From Neptuniibacter sp048548695 (GTDB lineage Bacteria > Pseudomonadota > Gammaproteobacteria > Pseudomonadales > Balneatricaceae), in NCBI RefSeq assembly GCF_048548695.1, contig NZ_JBLYIF010000001.1: a DNA stretch of 64,000 nt. One strand, written 5' to 3'. This document shows, one piece after another, positions 8,286 through 15,490 of the stretch (position 1 is its first letter; each line of letters starts with the position of its first letter). The notes under the pieces are model-generated. The model worked only from the letters and a program-made list of their open reading frames with translations, made no database searches and was not told the DNA's origin. The position numbers and the translations under genes are program-made.

Positions 8286-10015
8286 TGATAGTACGTGTTG
8301 TGACAGCGTTACTGTTGATCTGTCTGAGTGTCTCGGTTCAGGCTGAGATATCCAGTCAAGTGGACAGGAACGCCATGGAACAGGGTGAAAGTTTCCTGTT
8401 GGTGTTGAATATTAGCCAGTCAGGTGCCCAGGACGTTGACCTGTCTCCACTAGAGCAGGATTTTGAAATCCTCGGGCGTCGGCATAAATCCAGCACCAGT
8501 ATTATCAACGGAGATATTCAGAGCAGTACTCGTTTGCTGATTTCGCTTGCACCTAAGCGCGCCGGAACGTTAACCGTGCCGGTATTAAACCTGAATGGCG
8601 AGCAAACACAGGCACATCAAATTGAGGTTGCGCCGGTTAAACTTCAATCTGCGGTCGATGGTGGGGTTGAGTTGCTTTCAACGTTGTCTGATACAACGCC
8701 ACTGGTGCAACAGCCGTTGGTGTATCAGCTGAGTCTGGTTTTAGGACAGCGTATCGCTAATGCCATGTTTGAAGAACCCCGTATTCGCCAGGGCAGAGCT
8801 TTGATACAACCGCTGGGTGAACAGCGACAACATCGCCAAGAACTTAATGGCCGAGAAATTTTGGTGGTTGAACAGTCGTGGTTGATTACACCGCAGCAGA
8901 GTGGGCCATTATCGATTGAGGCGGCTAAATTGAGTGCAGATGTGGCCAAGCAAGCCGGCCCTTATCGCCGCTTTAGTGACCCCCGGGCATTACGCCGTAT
9001 CTATTTATCAGCGGACAGTTATCAATTGGATGTGGCGCCGATCCCGGCAGGTTTTCAGGGCTCAAACTGGTTGATGGCGAAAAAACTGCAAATTAGCAGT
9101 GAGCTGAGTAGTGCAGAATTAAAAGTTGGCGAACCAGTTACGCGGATCATTAAAATACAGGCCGATGGTATCAGTCAGGAGCAGTTGGCAGATATCGAGC
9201 TGCCTGAGGTGCCCGGTGTTAAGCAATACAAGGCTAAACCGGTTTTCTCTCAACAGCAGATGGGTAATGAGCTAAGCGCCAATATGACGCTTGAGGTAAC
9301 CATGATTCCGGGCCAGCAGGGCTCAGTCACCTTGCCCGAGGTAAAGCTGCACTGGTGGAATATTGTAACCAACCGGGAGGAAACCGCATTACTGCCGGAA
9401 CAGCGCCTGAATGTCGCCGCCGGTATTGCGTCAAGCACTTCGGTTTCAGGCACTCCGTCAGCCGGTGCAGATATCTCTGTGTCAGGTAAGGATGAAACGG
9501 TTCAGACCCGTCCAACCACCCGTCCGGCTAACCCACCAATACCTGAGCGTTGGCACGCCACAGAGGGTACCGGCAGCTGGTTCTGGGTGTTTATGGCAGC
9601 TGCGGTGCTGACAGGTGGCTTGACGGGTGGCCTGTTAACGTTGATTTTATGCAGACGAAAATTGTTTCCGGGAACACCGGTTGCGGTAGCAGAGACCTCT
9701 GCGGCAGTAATATCCAGTCCCAAGGCGGCGCTGCGGATGCTTGCGCAGGCATGTGCGGATAATGATCCGCTGGCGGCGCGAGAGGCCTTACTGGCCTGGG
9801 GCCGCGCTACTATACCCGGCTGCACCCAGCTAAACCACCTGCTGGTACGGGTCAGTCCCGACCTGAAAGCGGCTATTATCGAGATGAATGCCTGTTGTTA
9901 TGGCCGTCATCCAGCGGATTGGCACGGTGATGAGCTGCTCCGTCAGGTACAACAGCAATCATGCCTGGCTGGCGCTGGGAAGGCTGAACGCTTGGCCGCA
10001 CTGATACCGGCATAG
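8285..10015 (+). CDS. batD: BatD-family protein
   Basis: About 576 residues: a signal peptide (VVTALLLICLSVSVQA), a long periplasmic region of repeated beta-sandwich modules typical of BatD, one membrane helix (WVFMAAAVLTGGLTGGLLTLIL) and a short cytoplasmic helical domain. It closes the moxR-DUF58-DUF4381-batA-batBC-batD operon. The frame is open from a GTG at 8279, but the ATG at 8285 forms a TGATG stop-start overlap with batBC and is the likelier start. Probably the periplasmic partner of the Bat complex (inference). Confidence 0.9.
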   Translation: MIVRVVTALLLICLSVSVQAEISSQVDRNAMEQGESFLLVLNISQSGAQDVDLSPLEQDFEILGRRHKSSTSIINGDIQSSTRLLISLAPKRAGTLTVPVLNLNGEQTQAHQIEVAPVKLQSAVDGGVELLSTLSDTTPLVQQPLVYQLSLVLGQRIANAMFEEPRIRQGRALIQPLGEQRQHRQELNGREILVVEQSWLITPQQSGPLSIEAAKLSADVAKQAGPYRRFSDPRALRRIYLSADSYQLDVAPIPAGFQGSNWLMAKKLQISSELSSAELKVGEPVTRIIKIQADGISQEQLADIELPEVPGVKQYKAKPVFSQQQMGNELSANMTLEVTMIPGQQGSVTLPEVKLHWWNIVTNREETALLPEQRLNVAAGIASSTSVSGTPSAGADISVSGKDETVQTRPTTRPANPPIPERWHATEGTGSWFWVFMAAAVLTGGLTGGLLTLILCRRKLFPGTPVAVAETSAAVISSPKAALRMLAQACADNDPLAAREALLAWGRATIPGCTQLNHLLVRVSPDLKAAIIEMNACCYGRHPADWHGDELLRQVQQQSCLAGAGKAERLAALIPA

Positions 10016-10202
10016 GGTGTTGGCGTTTTAGAGGCAGCACTGGCATTGCAGCCCAGGCAAATTGGCCCGTTTTGCTCTGATGGTGATTGCGGTATTAACC
10101 CGAACAGATATAGCGAAATGGTGGTGTATAGTCGCAGCTATTGGTTGATGGCTGTTGGTCAGTATTTGGCAGTGTGCGACGCTGTACAGGCTGGTAATCC
10201 CG

Positions 10203-10266
10203 GACTCGAGAGTCGCAGATGAATGTCTGCATTCTGAACACGCCAGAGAAACACATAGGTTCTCTG
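10203..10266. other. Three consecutive stem-loops
   Basis: Three inverted repeats follow one another in 64 bases: GACTC-GA-GAGTC (10203-10214), GCAGA-N6-TCTGC (10215-10230) and CAGAGAA-N9-TTCTCTG (10244-10266). Arms are perfect but short. They could be part of a structured RNA, a decayed element, or chance. There is no T-tract, so they do not look like a terminator. Confidence 0.4.
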
Positions 10267-10452
10267 TAGCGTGGCGCAAACCCTTTGCCGGTAAAGCGCC
10301 GCGTTGGTTGTCGAGCAATTGGTTGAGCGTGGCTCGGTAAAACTCTGCTAGTGACTGGCGGTAACGGTTGCTGTGTAAGAGGCAATCATTTACTTTATAA
10401 AGCTAAGGATTTTCTGCGTGGTTTTTTTGCAATTAGGTAGGCTTAAGCTTGC

Positions 10453-10529
10453 TTTTCAATTGTTTAAGGAAATGAATAATCTATTTAATTCAATGCTCTA
10501 TGGATTTTTGTTAATAGGTTTTCAATTGT
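10453..10529. repeat. Direct repeat TTTTCAATTGT upstream of ehuB
   Basis: Two identical 11-bp copies at 10453-10463 and 10519-10529, 66 bases apart start to start (about six helical turns). Each contains the palindrome CAATTG. Both lie in the AT-rich leader 50-130 bases before ehuB, the right place for paired regulator sites. The regulator is unknown. Confidence 0.4.
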
Positions 10530-10580
10530 GTGCGCAGAAAGAAATGCTCGAAAAAATAATTTGGATTGCTAAATAAATTT

Positions 10581-11468
10581 ATGATGAACAGCAGGTTACT
10601 TCCCTTTCAAACAGCACTTCTTTCTCTTACAGGACGCTTTCGTGCAGTGACAGTATGTGTGCTGCTATTGTTTATGCCCGCTGCCTGGGCAGATACCCTG
10701 CAGAGAATACAGCAAGGCGAAACCGTCACTATTGGTGTCGCTAACGAGATCCCATATGGCTATCTGGATGAGAAGGGTACTGTCACCGGCGAAGCGCCGG
10801 AAATTGCCAAAGTTATTTTGCAACAACTGGGTACCGAGAGCGTTGAAGTGGTGATCACTGAATTTGGTGCACTGATTCCCGGGCTTAAGGCCGGCCGATT
10901 CGACCTGATAGCTGCGGGTATGTATATCACCCCCAAGCGTTGTCGTCAGATTCAGTTCTCTAATCCTACCTATGCCATTGGTGAGGGGTTTCTGGTGCCA
11001 ACAGGTAACCCTAAAAAGCTGCACGGTTATGATGATATCAAAGCCAACAGCGTCAAGTTGGGTGTAATGGCTGGTGCGGTTGAATATGGCTATGCGCGAG
11101 ATTTTGGTATCGGTTTGCAAAAATTGGTGACCTTGCCGGATTATCCATCTGGTGTTGCCGCACTGAAAGCGGGCCGGGTTGATGCCCTTGCTGGTACCAG
11201 CCTGACCATGGCACAGCTGGCGCAGAAGGATACCAGAGTGGAGCTGGCCCAGCCTTTTACGCCTCTGGTGATTGACGGACAATCAGTGAAGGGGTTTGGT
11301 GGTTTTGGTTTCCGCAAAAAAGATCACACGCTCAGCCAGGCGTTTAATCAGCAGCTGACTACTTACATAGGTACAGAAGCCCATCTTGCCTTGATCGAGC
11401 CATTTGGCTTTGGTCGACATACTTTGCCTGGTACCGCGACTGCAGAAGCATTGTGTAAGGCTGACTGA
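10581..11468 (+). CDS. ehuB: Ectoine/hydroxyectoine ABC transporter, substrate-binding protein EhuB
   Basis: Periplasmic amino-acid-type binding protein of about 295 residues with a signal peptide ending AAWA-D. It shares the EhuB-specific run of motifs: ANEIPYGYLDEKG, TGEAPEIAK, TEFGALIPGLKAGRFDLIAAGMYI, VMAGAVEYGYARDFGI, and a C-terminus ending in HLALIEPFGF. The family captures ectoine and hydroxyectoine as osmoprotectants or carbon sources. The frame is open from a TTG at 10566; two ATGs (10581, 10584) are likelier, but neither has a good ribosome-binding site. It is followed by two permease genes and an ATPase, completing one ABC transporter. Confidence 0.9.
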   Translation: MMNSRLLPFQTALLSLTGRFRAVTVCVLLLFMPAAWADTLQRIQQGETVTIGVANEIPYGYLDEKGTVTGEAPEIAKVILQQLGTESVEVVITEFGALIPGLKAGRFDLIAAGMYITPKRCRQIQFSNPTYAIGEGFLVPTGNPKKLHGYDDIKANSVKLGVMAGAVEYGYARDFGIGLQKLVTLPDYPSGVAALKAGRVDALAGTSLTMAQLAQKDTRVELAQPFTPLVIDGQSVKGFGGFGFRKKDHTLSQAFNQQLTTYIGTEAHLALIEPFGFGRHTLPGTATAEALCKAD

Positions 11469-11474
11469 TTCCCG

Positions 11475-12140
11475 ATGACAATTCTTGAAATGCTGCCGCT
11501 ATTAATGAGCGGGCTGGGCACGACAGTACTGATTGTTGTCATCGCATTGCCTCTGGCTATCCTGGTTGGCTTTCTGGCCGGCATTGCGCGTTACAGTGGC
11601 AACCGGTTGGTTAAAATCACTGCCGTGGTTTATATCGAGTTTTTCCGTGGCACCTCGGTTCTGATTCAGCTCTATTGGATCTACTTTGTTCTGCCGTTTT
11701 TGGGTCTCAGCCTGTCTGCTTTTAATGCCGGAGTATTGGCGATCTCGCTAAACATCGGTGCCTATATTGCCGAAGTGGTGCGAGGCGCTTTGCTGGCTGT
11801 ACCGCAAGGCCAGCATGATGCAGCGATAGCACTTAATTTCACACGCTGGCAGCGTATGCGGCATGTGCTGTTGCCACAGGCCGTGGTGAATATGCTGCCT
11901 GCTCTGGGTAATCTTTCCATTGAACTGTTGAAAGCTACTTCACTGGTCTCTCTGATCACGGTCGCCGATTTGACCTACAGGGCTAAGGGCCTAGCGGACC
12001 TGACTCTTCAGGTTGGCAGTATTTTCGGTTGTGTTTTGCTGATCTATTTTGTGTTGGCACAGGTACTGGCCTGGGTGGTCAGGCGCCTTGAGGTACGCTT
12101 GGGTCGTGGCCTCAAGCGGGGAGGGTTGGCTGATGGATGA
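11475..12140 (+). CDS. ehuC: Ectoine/hydroxyectoine ABC transporter permease EhuC
   Basis: A 221-residue polar-amino-acid-type permease with about five membrane helices and the EAA-like cytoplasmic loop (ALNFTRWQRMRHVLLPQA) that contacts the ATPase. FFRGTSVLIQLYWIYF is typical of the HisM/EhuC group. It starts 6 bases after ehuB and overlaps ehuD by 8 bases. The substrate is inferred from the strong EhuB match next to it. Confidence 0.88.
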   Translation: MTILEMLPLLMSGLGTTVLIVVIALPLAILVGFLAGIARYSGNRLVKITAVVYIEFFRGTSVLIQLYWIYFVLPFLGLSLSAFNAGVLAISLNIGAYIAEVVRGALLAVPQGQHDAAIALNFTRWQRMRHVLLPQAVVNMLPALGNLSIELLKATSLVSLITVADLTYRAKGLADLTLQVGSIFGCVLLIYFVLAQVLAWVVRRLEVRLGRGLKRGGLADG

Positions 12141-12810
12141 GCTGTATTGGGACTGGGCGTTTGCGGTGGAGGTCATGCCGATGTTGCTGCAAGGTGCCAA
12201 AATTACCCTGCTGGCAACCCTGCTGGGTAGTGTATTGGCGATTGGCGTGGGTATCTTGCTGGCCCTGTTGCGCCGCAGCCGTAGGCGGTTGCTTAAACAG
12301 TCCGTGGGCTTGCTGATCGAATTTATTCGCAGCACGCCACTGCTGATACAGATATTTTTTATCTATTACATTACCCCTGAAATCGGCTTGAATTTATCCC
12401 CTCTGGCCACAGGTGTGCTGGCACTTGGTCTGCATTATGGCTGTTATCTGGCTGAGGTATTCCGGGCGGGGATTGATGGTGTCGACCATGGTCAGTGGGA
12501 AGCGGCAAAAGCCCTTAACCTGTCTCGCTTTTATACCTACCGGGATATTATTTTGCCACAGGCACTGCGAGCAGTGCTTCCGGCGACCGGAAACTATGTC
12601 ATTGCGATGTTTAAGGAAACCCCCCAGCTGTCTGCAATTACGCTGCTGGAGATGATGCAGATGGCAAAGATTATTGGCTCGGAAAATTTCCGTTACCTGG
12701 AGCCTCTGACGCTGGTGGGCTTATTGTATTTGCTTTTCAGTTTGATTGCGGCTGCCCTGGTGGTGTTGCTTGAACGTAAATTTCCGGTTGAGGGGTTCCG
12801 TCTAAAATGA
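12133..12810 (+). CDS. ehuD: Ectoine/hydroxyectoine ABC transporter permease EhuD
   Basis: A 225-residue second permease of the same family, with FIRSTPLLIQIFFIYY and the EAA loop (ALNLSRFYTYRDIILPQAL). The frame is open upstream to 12049, but ATG 12133 is the start: GGGGAGGG lies just before it and the protein then begins at the usual family position (MDELYWDWAF). It overlaps ehuC by 8 bases and ehuA by 4 (ATGA). EhuC and EhuD would form the heterodimeric membrane channel. Confidence 0.88.
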   Translation: MDELYWDWAFAVEVMPMLLQGAKITLLATLLGSVLAIGVGILLALLRRSRRRLLKQSVGLLIEFIRSTPLLIQIFFIYYITPEIGLNLSPLATGVLALGLHYGCYLAEVFRAGIDGVDHGQWEAAKALNLSRFYTYRDIILPQALRAVLPATGNYVIAMFKETPQLSAITLLEMMQMAKIIGSENFRYLEPLTLVGLLYLLFSLIAAALVVLLERKFPVEGFRLK

Positions 12811-13580
12811 GTACCGCAAAAATCCGCTTCCAGGGCGTACAAAAAAGTTTTGGCGACCAAGTGTTGTTTGATGGATTTGATCTGGATATTCAGGATCAGG
12901 AAATTGTCACTTTGATCGGTCCTAGTGGCTCAGGCAAAAGTACATTACTGCGAATGTTAATGACGCTGGAAAATATAAACGGAGGAGAAATTTACGTTGA
13001 TGGAGAACCGCTTTGGCAACAGCAGCATAGCGGTAACCAAACCTCCGTGGATCAACCGCATCTACGGCATATGCGTAGCAAGATGGGAATGGTGTTTCAG
13101 CATTTCAATCTGTTTCCGCATATGACTGTATTACGTAATATTGCTGAGGCCCCCATGCGAGTGCTGGGCAAATCACGACATCAGGCGTATACAGAAGCCG
13201 AGCAGCTCTTGGCACAGGTGGGGCTGGCTGAGAAAGGCGATGCGTTTCCGGCTGATTTATCCGGTGGTCAGAAGCAGCGCGTTGGCATTGCCCGAACCTT
13301 GGCGATGCAGCCGTCGGTATTGTTGTTGGATGAAATCACCTCTGCGCTTGACCCTGAGCTGGTCGATGAGGTGTTAGATGTGATTCGCCAGCTCGCTAAA
13401 ACGCAGCGCTATACCATGTTGCTGGTAACTCATGAGATGTATTTTGCCCGTGAGATCAGTGACAGGGTGTGTTTTCTGGAGCAGGGCAAAATTGTCGAGG
13501 AAGGTACACCTGAGGCGCTGTTTAATAATCCCAGTGAGCCTCGGACCCAGTCATTTCTGGCCTCTTTTCTCAGGGGGTAA
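12807..13580 (+). CDS. ehuA: Ectoine/hydroxyectoine ABC transporter ATPase EhuA
   Basis: A 257-residue ABC ATPase with Walker A GPSGSGKS from residue 38, Q-loop (MVFQHFNLFPHMTV), signature LSGGQKQR, Walker B LLLDEITSALDPE and switch His (LVTHEM). It belongs to the polar-amino-acid uptake subfamily (HisP/GlnQ). The ATGA overlap with ehuD shows translational coupling. Gene order B-C-D-A differs from the A-B-C-D order known for Sinorhizobium; no ectoine-degradation gene (doe/eut) follows. Confidence 0.9.
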   Translation: MSTAKIRFQGVQKSFGDQVLFDGFDLDIQDQEIVTLIGPSGSGKSTLLRMLMTLENINGGEIYVDGEPLWQQQHSGNQTSVDQPHLRHMRSKMGMVFQHFNLFPHMTVLRNIAEAPMRVLGKSRHQAYTEAEQLLAQVGLAEKGDAFPADLSGGQKQRVGIARTLAMQPSVLLLDEITSALDPELVDEVLDVIRQLAKTQRYTMLLVTHEMYFAREISDRVCFLEQGKIVEEGTPEALFNNPSEPRTQSFLASFLRG

Positions 13581-13583
13581 CCC

Positions 13584-13664
13584 ATGCAGACCATGGCATA
13601 TAAGCGTGTAGAGTGGCCTGAATATTATGTTCGCAGCCTGGTAGCTATGGTGCGTATATATTAA
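13584..13664 (+). CDS. Possible 26-residue ORF after ehuA
   Basis: A short open frame starting 3 bases after the ehuA stop, with an excellent AGGGGG ribosome-binding site (within the end of ehuA) six bases before its ATG. The peptide begins MQTMAYKRVEWPEYYVR and ends in a short hydrophobic/basic stretch with four Tyr in all. It could be a real small protein of the ehu operon, a leader, or the remnant 5' end of a lost downstream gene. No family recognised. Confidence 0.3.
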   Translation: MQTMAYKRVEWPEYYVRSLVAMVRIY

Positions 13665-13697
13665 CTGTTAACGGACAGTGCACTGATTAATCAAAAC

Positions 13698-13724
13698 AAA
13701 AAGCCGCACTCTGTGCGGCTTTTT
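13698..13724. terminator. Bidirectional terminator between ehuA and ompW
   Basis: Perfect stem GCCGCAC/GTGCGGC (13703-13709 and 13713-13719) with loop TCT, flanked by AAAAA and TTTTT, so it reads as an intrinsic terminator on both strands. It separates the convergent ehuBCDA operon and ompW. Confidence 0.88.
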
Positions 13725-13748
13725 CTCTACCTGACTGGAGCTGTTTAT

Positions 13749-14372
13749 TTAGAACTTGTAACCGATCGCAATCATGTAAACGGTAGGGTCGATTTCAACT
13801 TTACCGATTTTGGTGCCGTTCAGTTTGACATCGGTTTCCATATCAACTTTCCACACTGCCGCGTTCAGCAACCAGTTGTCGTTGATAGCAATATCGATAC
13901 CCGCCTGTACTGCAACACCCCAAGAGTCTTCCAATTTTAGCTTATTGCCAGCCAGGGCTCCTGTTGCTTCTTCAGAGAAGAAGGTGGTGTAGTTGATTCC
14001 GGCGCCGACATAAGGCTGTACTGTAGAGCCAGAGCCCATTGGGAACCACTGCACGGACAGGGTCGGTGGCAGGTGTTTAGTTTTACCAATCTGGCCAAGT
14101 ACATCAGAATTGATTTCGTGGTTGAATGGCGTTGCTGCCAGCAGTTCGATACCCACGGTGTCAGTCAGCATATAGGTGCCGGTGATACCAATAGAGGTAT
14201 CATTGCTTACGTCCAGATCAAGCGCACCGTCCAGTACTTTATCAGAAGTATCGGTGTTGGCGTTGGCCGCACCCAGGCGCACAATCATATCGCCTGCTTC
14301 ATATGCCATCGCCGGTGTAGCGGCCAGCAGTGCGGTACCCATTGCTACAGCAGTCAGTAATTTTTTACTCAT
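13749..14372 (-). CDS. ompW: Outer membrane protein of the OmpW family
   Basis: A 207-residue protein: signal peptide (KKLLTAVAMGTALLAATPAMA), then an eight-stranded barrel pattern with OmpW motifs (GIELLAATPFNHEI, KHLPPTLSVQWFP, QPYVGAGINYTTFF, DNWLLNAAVWKVDME), ending in a C-terminal Phe as outer-membrane proteins do. OmpW forms a narrow hydrophobic channel; in enterics it responds to oxygen, salt and stress. The frame extends 18 codons further upstream, but the ATG at 14372 with GGAGAG before it and the signal peptide immediately after is the start. Confidence 0.92.
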   Translation of the reverse strand: MSKKLLTAVAMGTALLAATPAMAYEAGDMIVRLGAANANTDTSDKVLDGALDLDVSNDTSIGITGTYMLTDTVGIELLAATPFNHEINSDVLGQIGKTKHLPPTLSVQWFPMGSGSTVQPYVGAGINYTTFFSEEATGALAGNKLKLEDSWGVAVQAGIDIAINDNWLLNAAVWKVDMETDVKLNGTKIGKVEIDPTVYMIAIGYKF

Positions 14373-14450
14373 GAAACTCTCTCCGCTTCGTGACAACTCA
14401 AAAATGATGGGGCCATTAAACGGCAAAGTTCATTTTGAAATATTGATCTG

Positions 14451-14464
14451 GCGCAATTTTGCGC
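14451..14464. promoter_or_regulatory. Inverted repeat GCGCAA-TT-TTGCGC before ompW
   Basis: A perfect 6-bp-arm inverted repeat about 80-90 bases upstream of the ompW ATG, between the gene and the FNR-like box. A candidate operator; it could also be an RNA hairpin if the transcript starts upstream of it. Confidence 0.35.
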
Positions 14465-14493
14465 TGCGGAAAGTTATTAATGCAGTGTATTTA

Positions 14494-14507
14494 TTGATCC
14501 ACCTCAA
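14494..14507. promoter_or_regulatory. FNR/Anr-like box upstream of ompW
   Basis: TTGAT-CCAC-CTCAA matches the FNR consensus TTGAT-N4-ATCAA at nine of ten positions. It lies about 122 bases upstream of the ompW start codon. FNR control of ompW is known in enterics, so the placement makes sense, although I see no convincing -10 at the standard distance. Confidence 0.45.
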
Positions 14508-14740
14508 GGTTACGCGGTTAGGGTGAGGGATTTGATTATAGAAACCTGAACCATGGCGGGTGGTGAGCTGATGGTTAGGCTAAAGCGTTGGCTGGAAAGA
14601 ATACACAAGGACACGAGTGTGCCCTTGCTGCAGTGCCCGTTTTACTGATAGAACCAACATTGCCGGTACTTTAAACCACAGGTTGGATTGTGGCGGTATC
14701 AGGCGTTGGCTGGGTATCGACGTTCGTCACTGTGAATATA

Positions 14741-15304
14741 TTAGTCAGTGACAAGTGCCAGGTATGAGGCTTCGATATCGGCATCAAAATACGCCATGCC
14801 CAATTTATTTAAGTAATCCATCCGCTCGGCTTGCATCAGATTAATGTCAGGGGCTTCCAAGCCATTATCCTGATAGACGCCCGCCAGGAAGGCGAGAAAG
14901 TTTTCGCCTTCTTTCAGGAGCAGTAAGCTTGCTGCGCCTACATCGGGTTTTACTTTGCTATTTAATGTGTCAGGGAGGGTGGCGGCGAATATGACGGGCT
15001 GCTCTTCGCCTTCAATACGCACGCTGCGGTTTCGCACCGTTTGTTCGGCCCAGAAATAAGCCAGTTGCTTGCTTTGGGTTAAAAACACCGGTTCGATGGT
15101 TTCGGTATAGGTATTACCAATGGTGGCCATGGTTTTCTTGGCGGCATCGTTGAGTGCTTTATCGCCGGACCGCTTTAAGCCCTGTTGTTGAATTGAGTCG
15201 GCCAGTGCTGATGAGGTGCCGTGATACCAGATATTGCCGGTAGCAAAACCTTGCTCGGTTAGCAGCTCTTTCGCATCTTTAAGAAAAGCGGGGGTATCAG
15301 TCAT
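14741..15304 (-). CDS. Orphan protein resembling an ADP-ribosyltransferase fold
   Basis: About 187 residues, no signal peptide or membrane helix. The segment IWYHGTSSALADSIQQQGLK looks like the first strand and helix of PARP/Tpt1-like ADP-ribosyltransferases (H-G-T/S, then an I-x3-GL helix end). It is followed by VFLTQSKQLAYFWAEQTV, which resembles the second conserved strand and helix. The catalytic third residue cannot be assigned. It stands alone, without an antitoxin-like neighbour. The frame opens with a GTG at 15316; I prefer the ATG at 15304, but neither has a clear ribosome-binding site. A hairpin spans the stop codon. Function unknown; the fold is my inference. Confidence 0.65.
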   Translation of the reverse strand: MTDTPAFLKDAKELLTEQGFATGNIWYHGTSSALADSIQQQGLKRSGDKALNDAAKKTMATIGNTYTETIEPVFLTQSKQLAYFWAEQTVRNRSVRIEGEEQPVIFAATLPDTLNSKVKPDVGAASLLLLKEGENFLAFLAGVYQDNGLEAPDINLMQAERMDYLNKLGMAYFDADIEASYLALVTD

Positions 15305-15401
15305 TGTTGAAACCACTTAAATCAGTTTGCAGTCGATAGCGGGATTAAATTCTATCCTAAAACGCTATGCGGTTGTTTTCTATAATTTGATTATTCTATT
15401 C

Positions 15402-15437
15402 ATAAAAAAGGCGACGCCTGATTCAGGGGTCGCCTTT
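15402..15437 (-). terminator. Intrinsic terminator of aceA
   Basis: Long stem: AAAGGCGAC (15407-15415) pairs with GTCGCCTTT (15429-15437), enclosing a second stem CCTGA-T-TCAGG (15417-15427). On the minus strand it is followed by TTTTTTATG, so it terminates aceA transcription. Confidence 0.85.
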
Positions 15438-15490
15438 CTGTGGCAGGTTAAACCCTGGCTAAGCCGGGGTCTTGCCGTTAGCTATACAGC

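Larger units (their letters stand above)
10016..10580 (+). other. 565-bp non-coding interval before ehuB
   Basis: The longest gene-free stretch in the window. Open frames on both strands here lack ribosome-binding sites and recognisable protein features. The first 370 bp have normal composition and contain a run of small inverted repeats (10203-10266). The last 170 bp are distinctly AT-rich and contain two copies of an 11-bp repeat. It probably carries the ehu promoter and possibly a structured RNA; no terminator for batD is apparent. Confidence 0.6.
14373..14740. other. Intergenic region upstream of ompW
   Basis: A 368-bp gene-free stretch holding the ompW promoter region (palindrome and FNR/Anr-like box, listed separately) and, near 14726-14752, an inverted repeat GTCACTG-N13-CAGTGAC that straddles the stop codon of the neighbouring gene. 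A 31-codon ORF at 14553-14648 has no ribosome-binding site and I do not call it. Confidence 0.6.

Noticed and set aside
10095..10385. Minus-strand open frame of 96 codons in the gap before ehuB
   Set aside because: No ribosome-binding site, no protein family resemblance and amino-acid make-up typical of random frames; overlapping frames on both strands are equally open.
10665..11282. Antisense frame of 205 codons opposite ehuB
   Set aside because: Shadow of ehuB; no start signal and no recognisable domain.
14553..14648. 31-codon plus-strand ORF between ompW and the ART-like gene
   Set aside because: Amphipathic, but without a ribosome-binding site or convincing promoter; too little to call.
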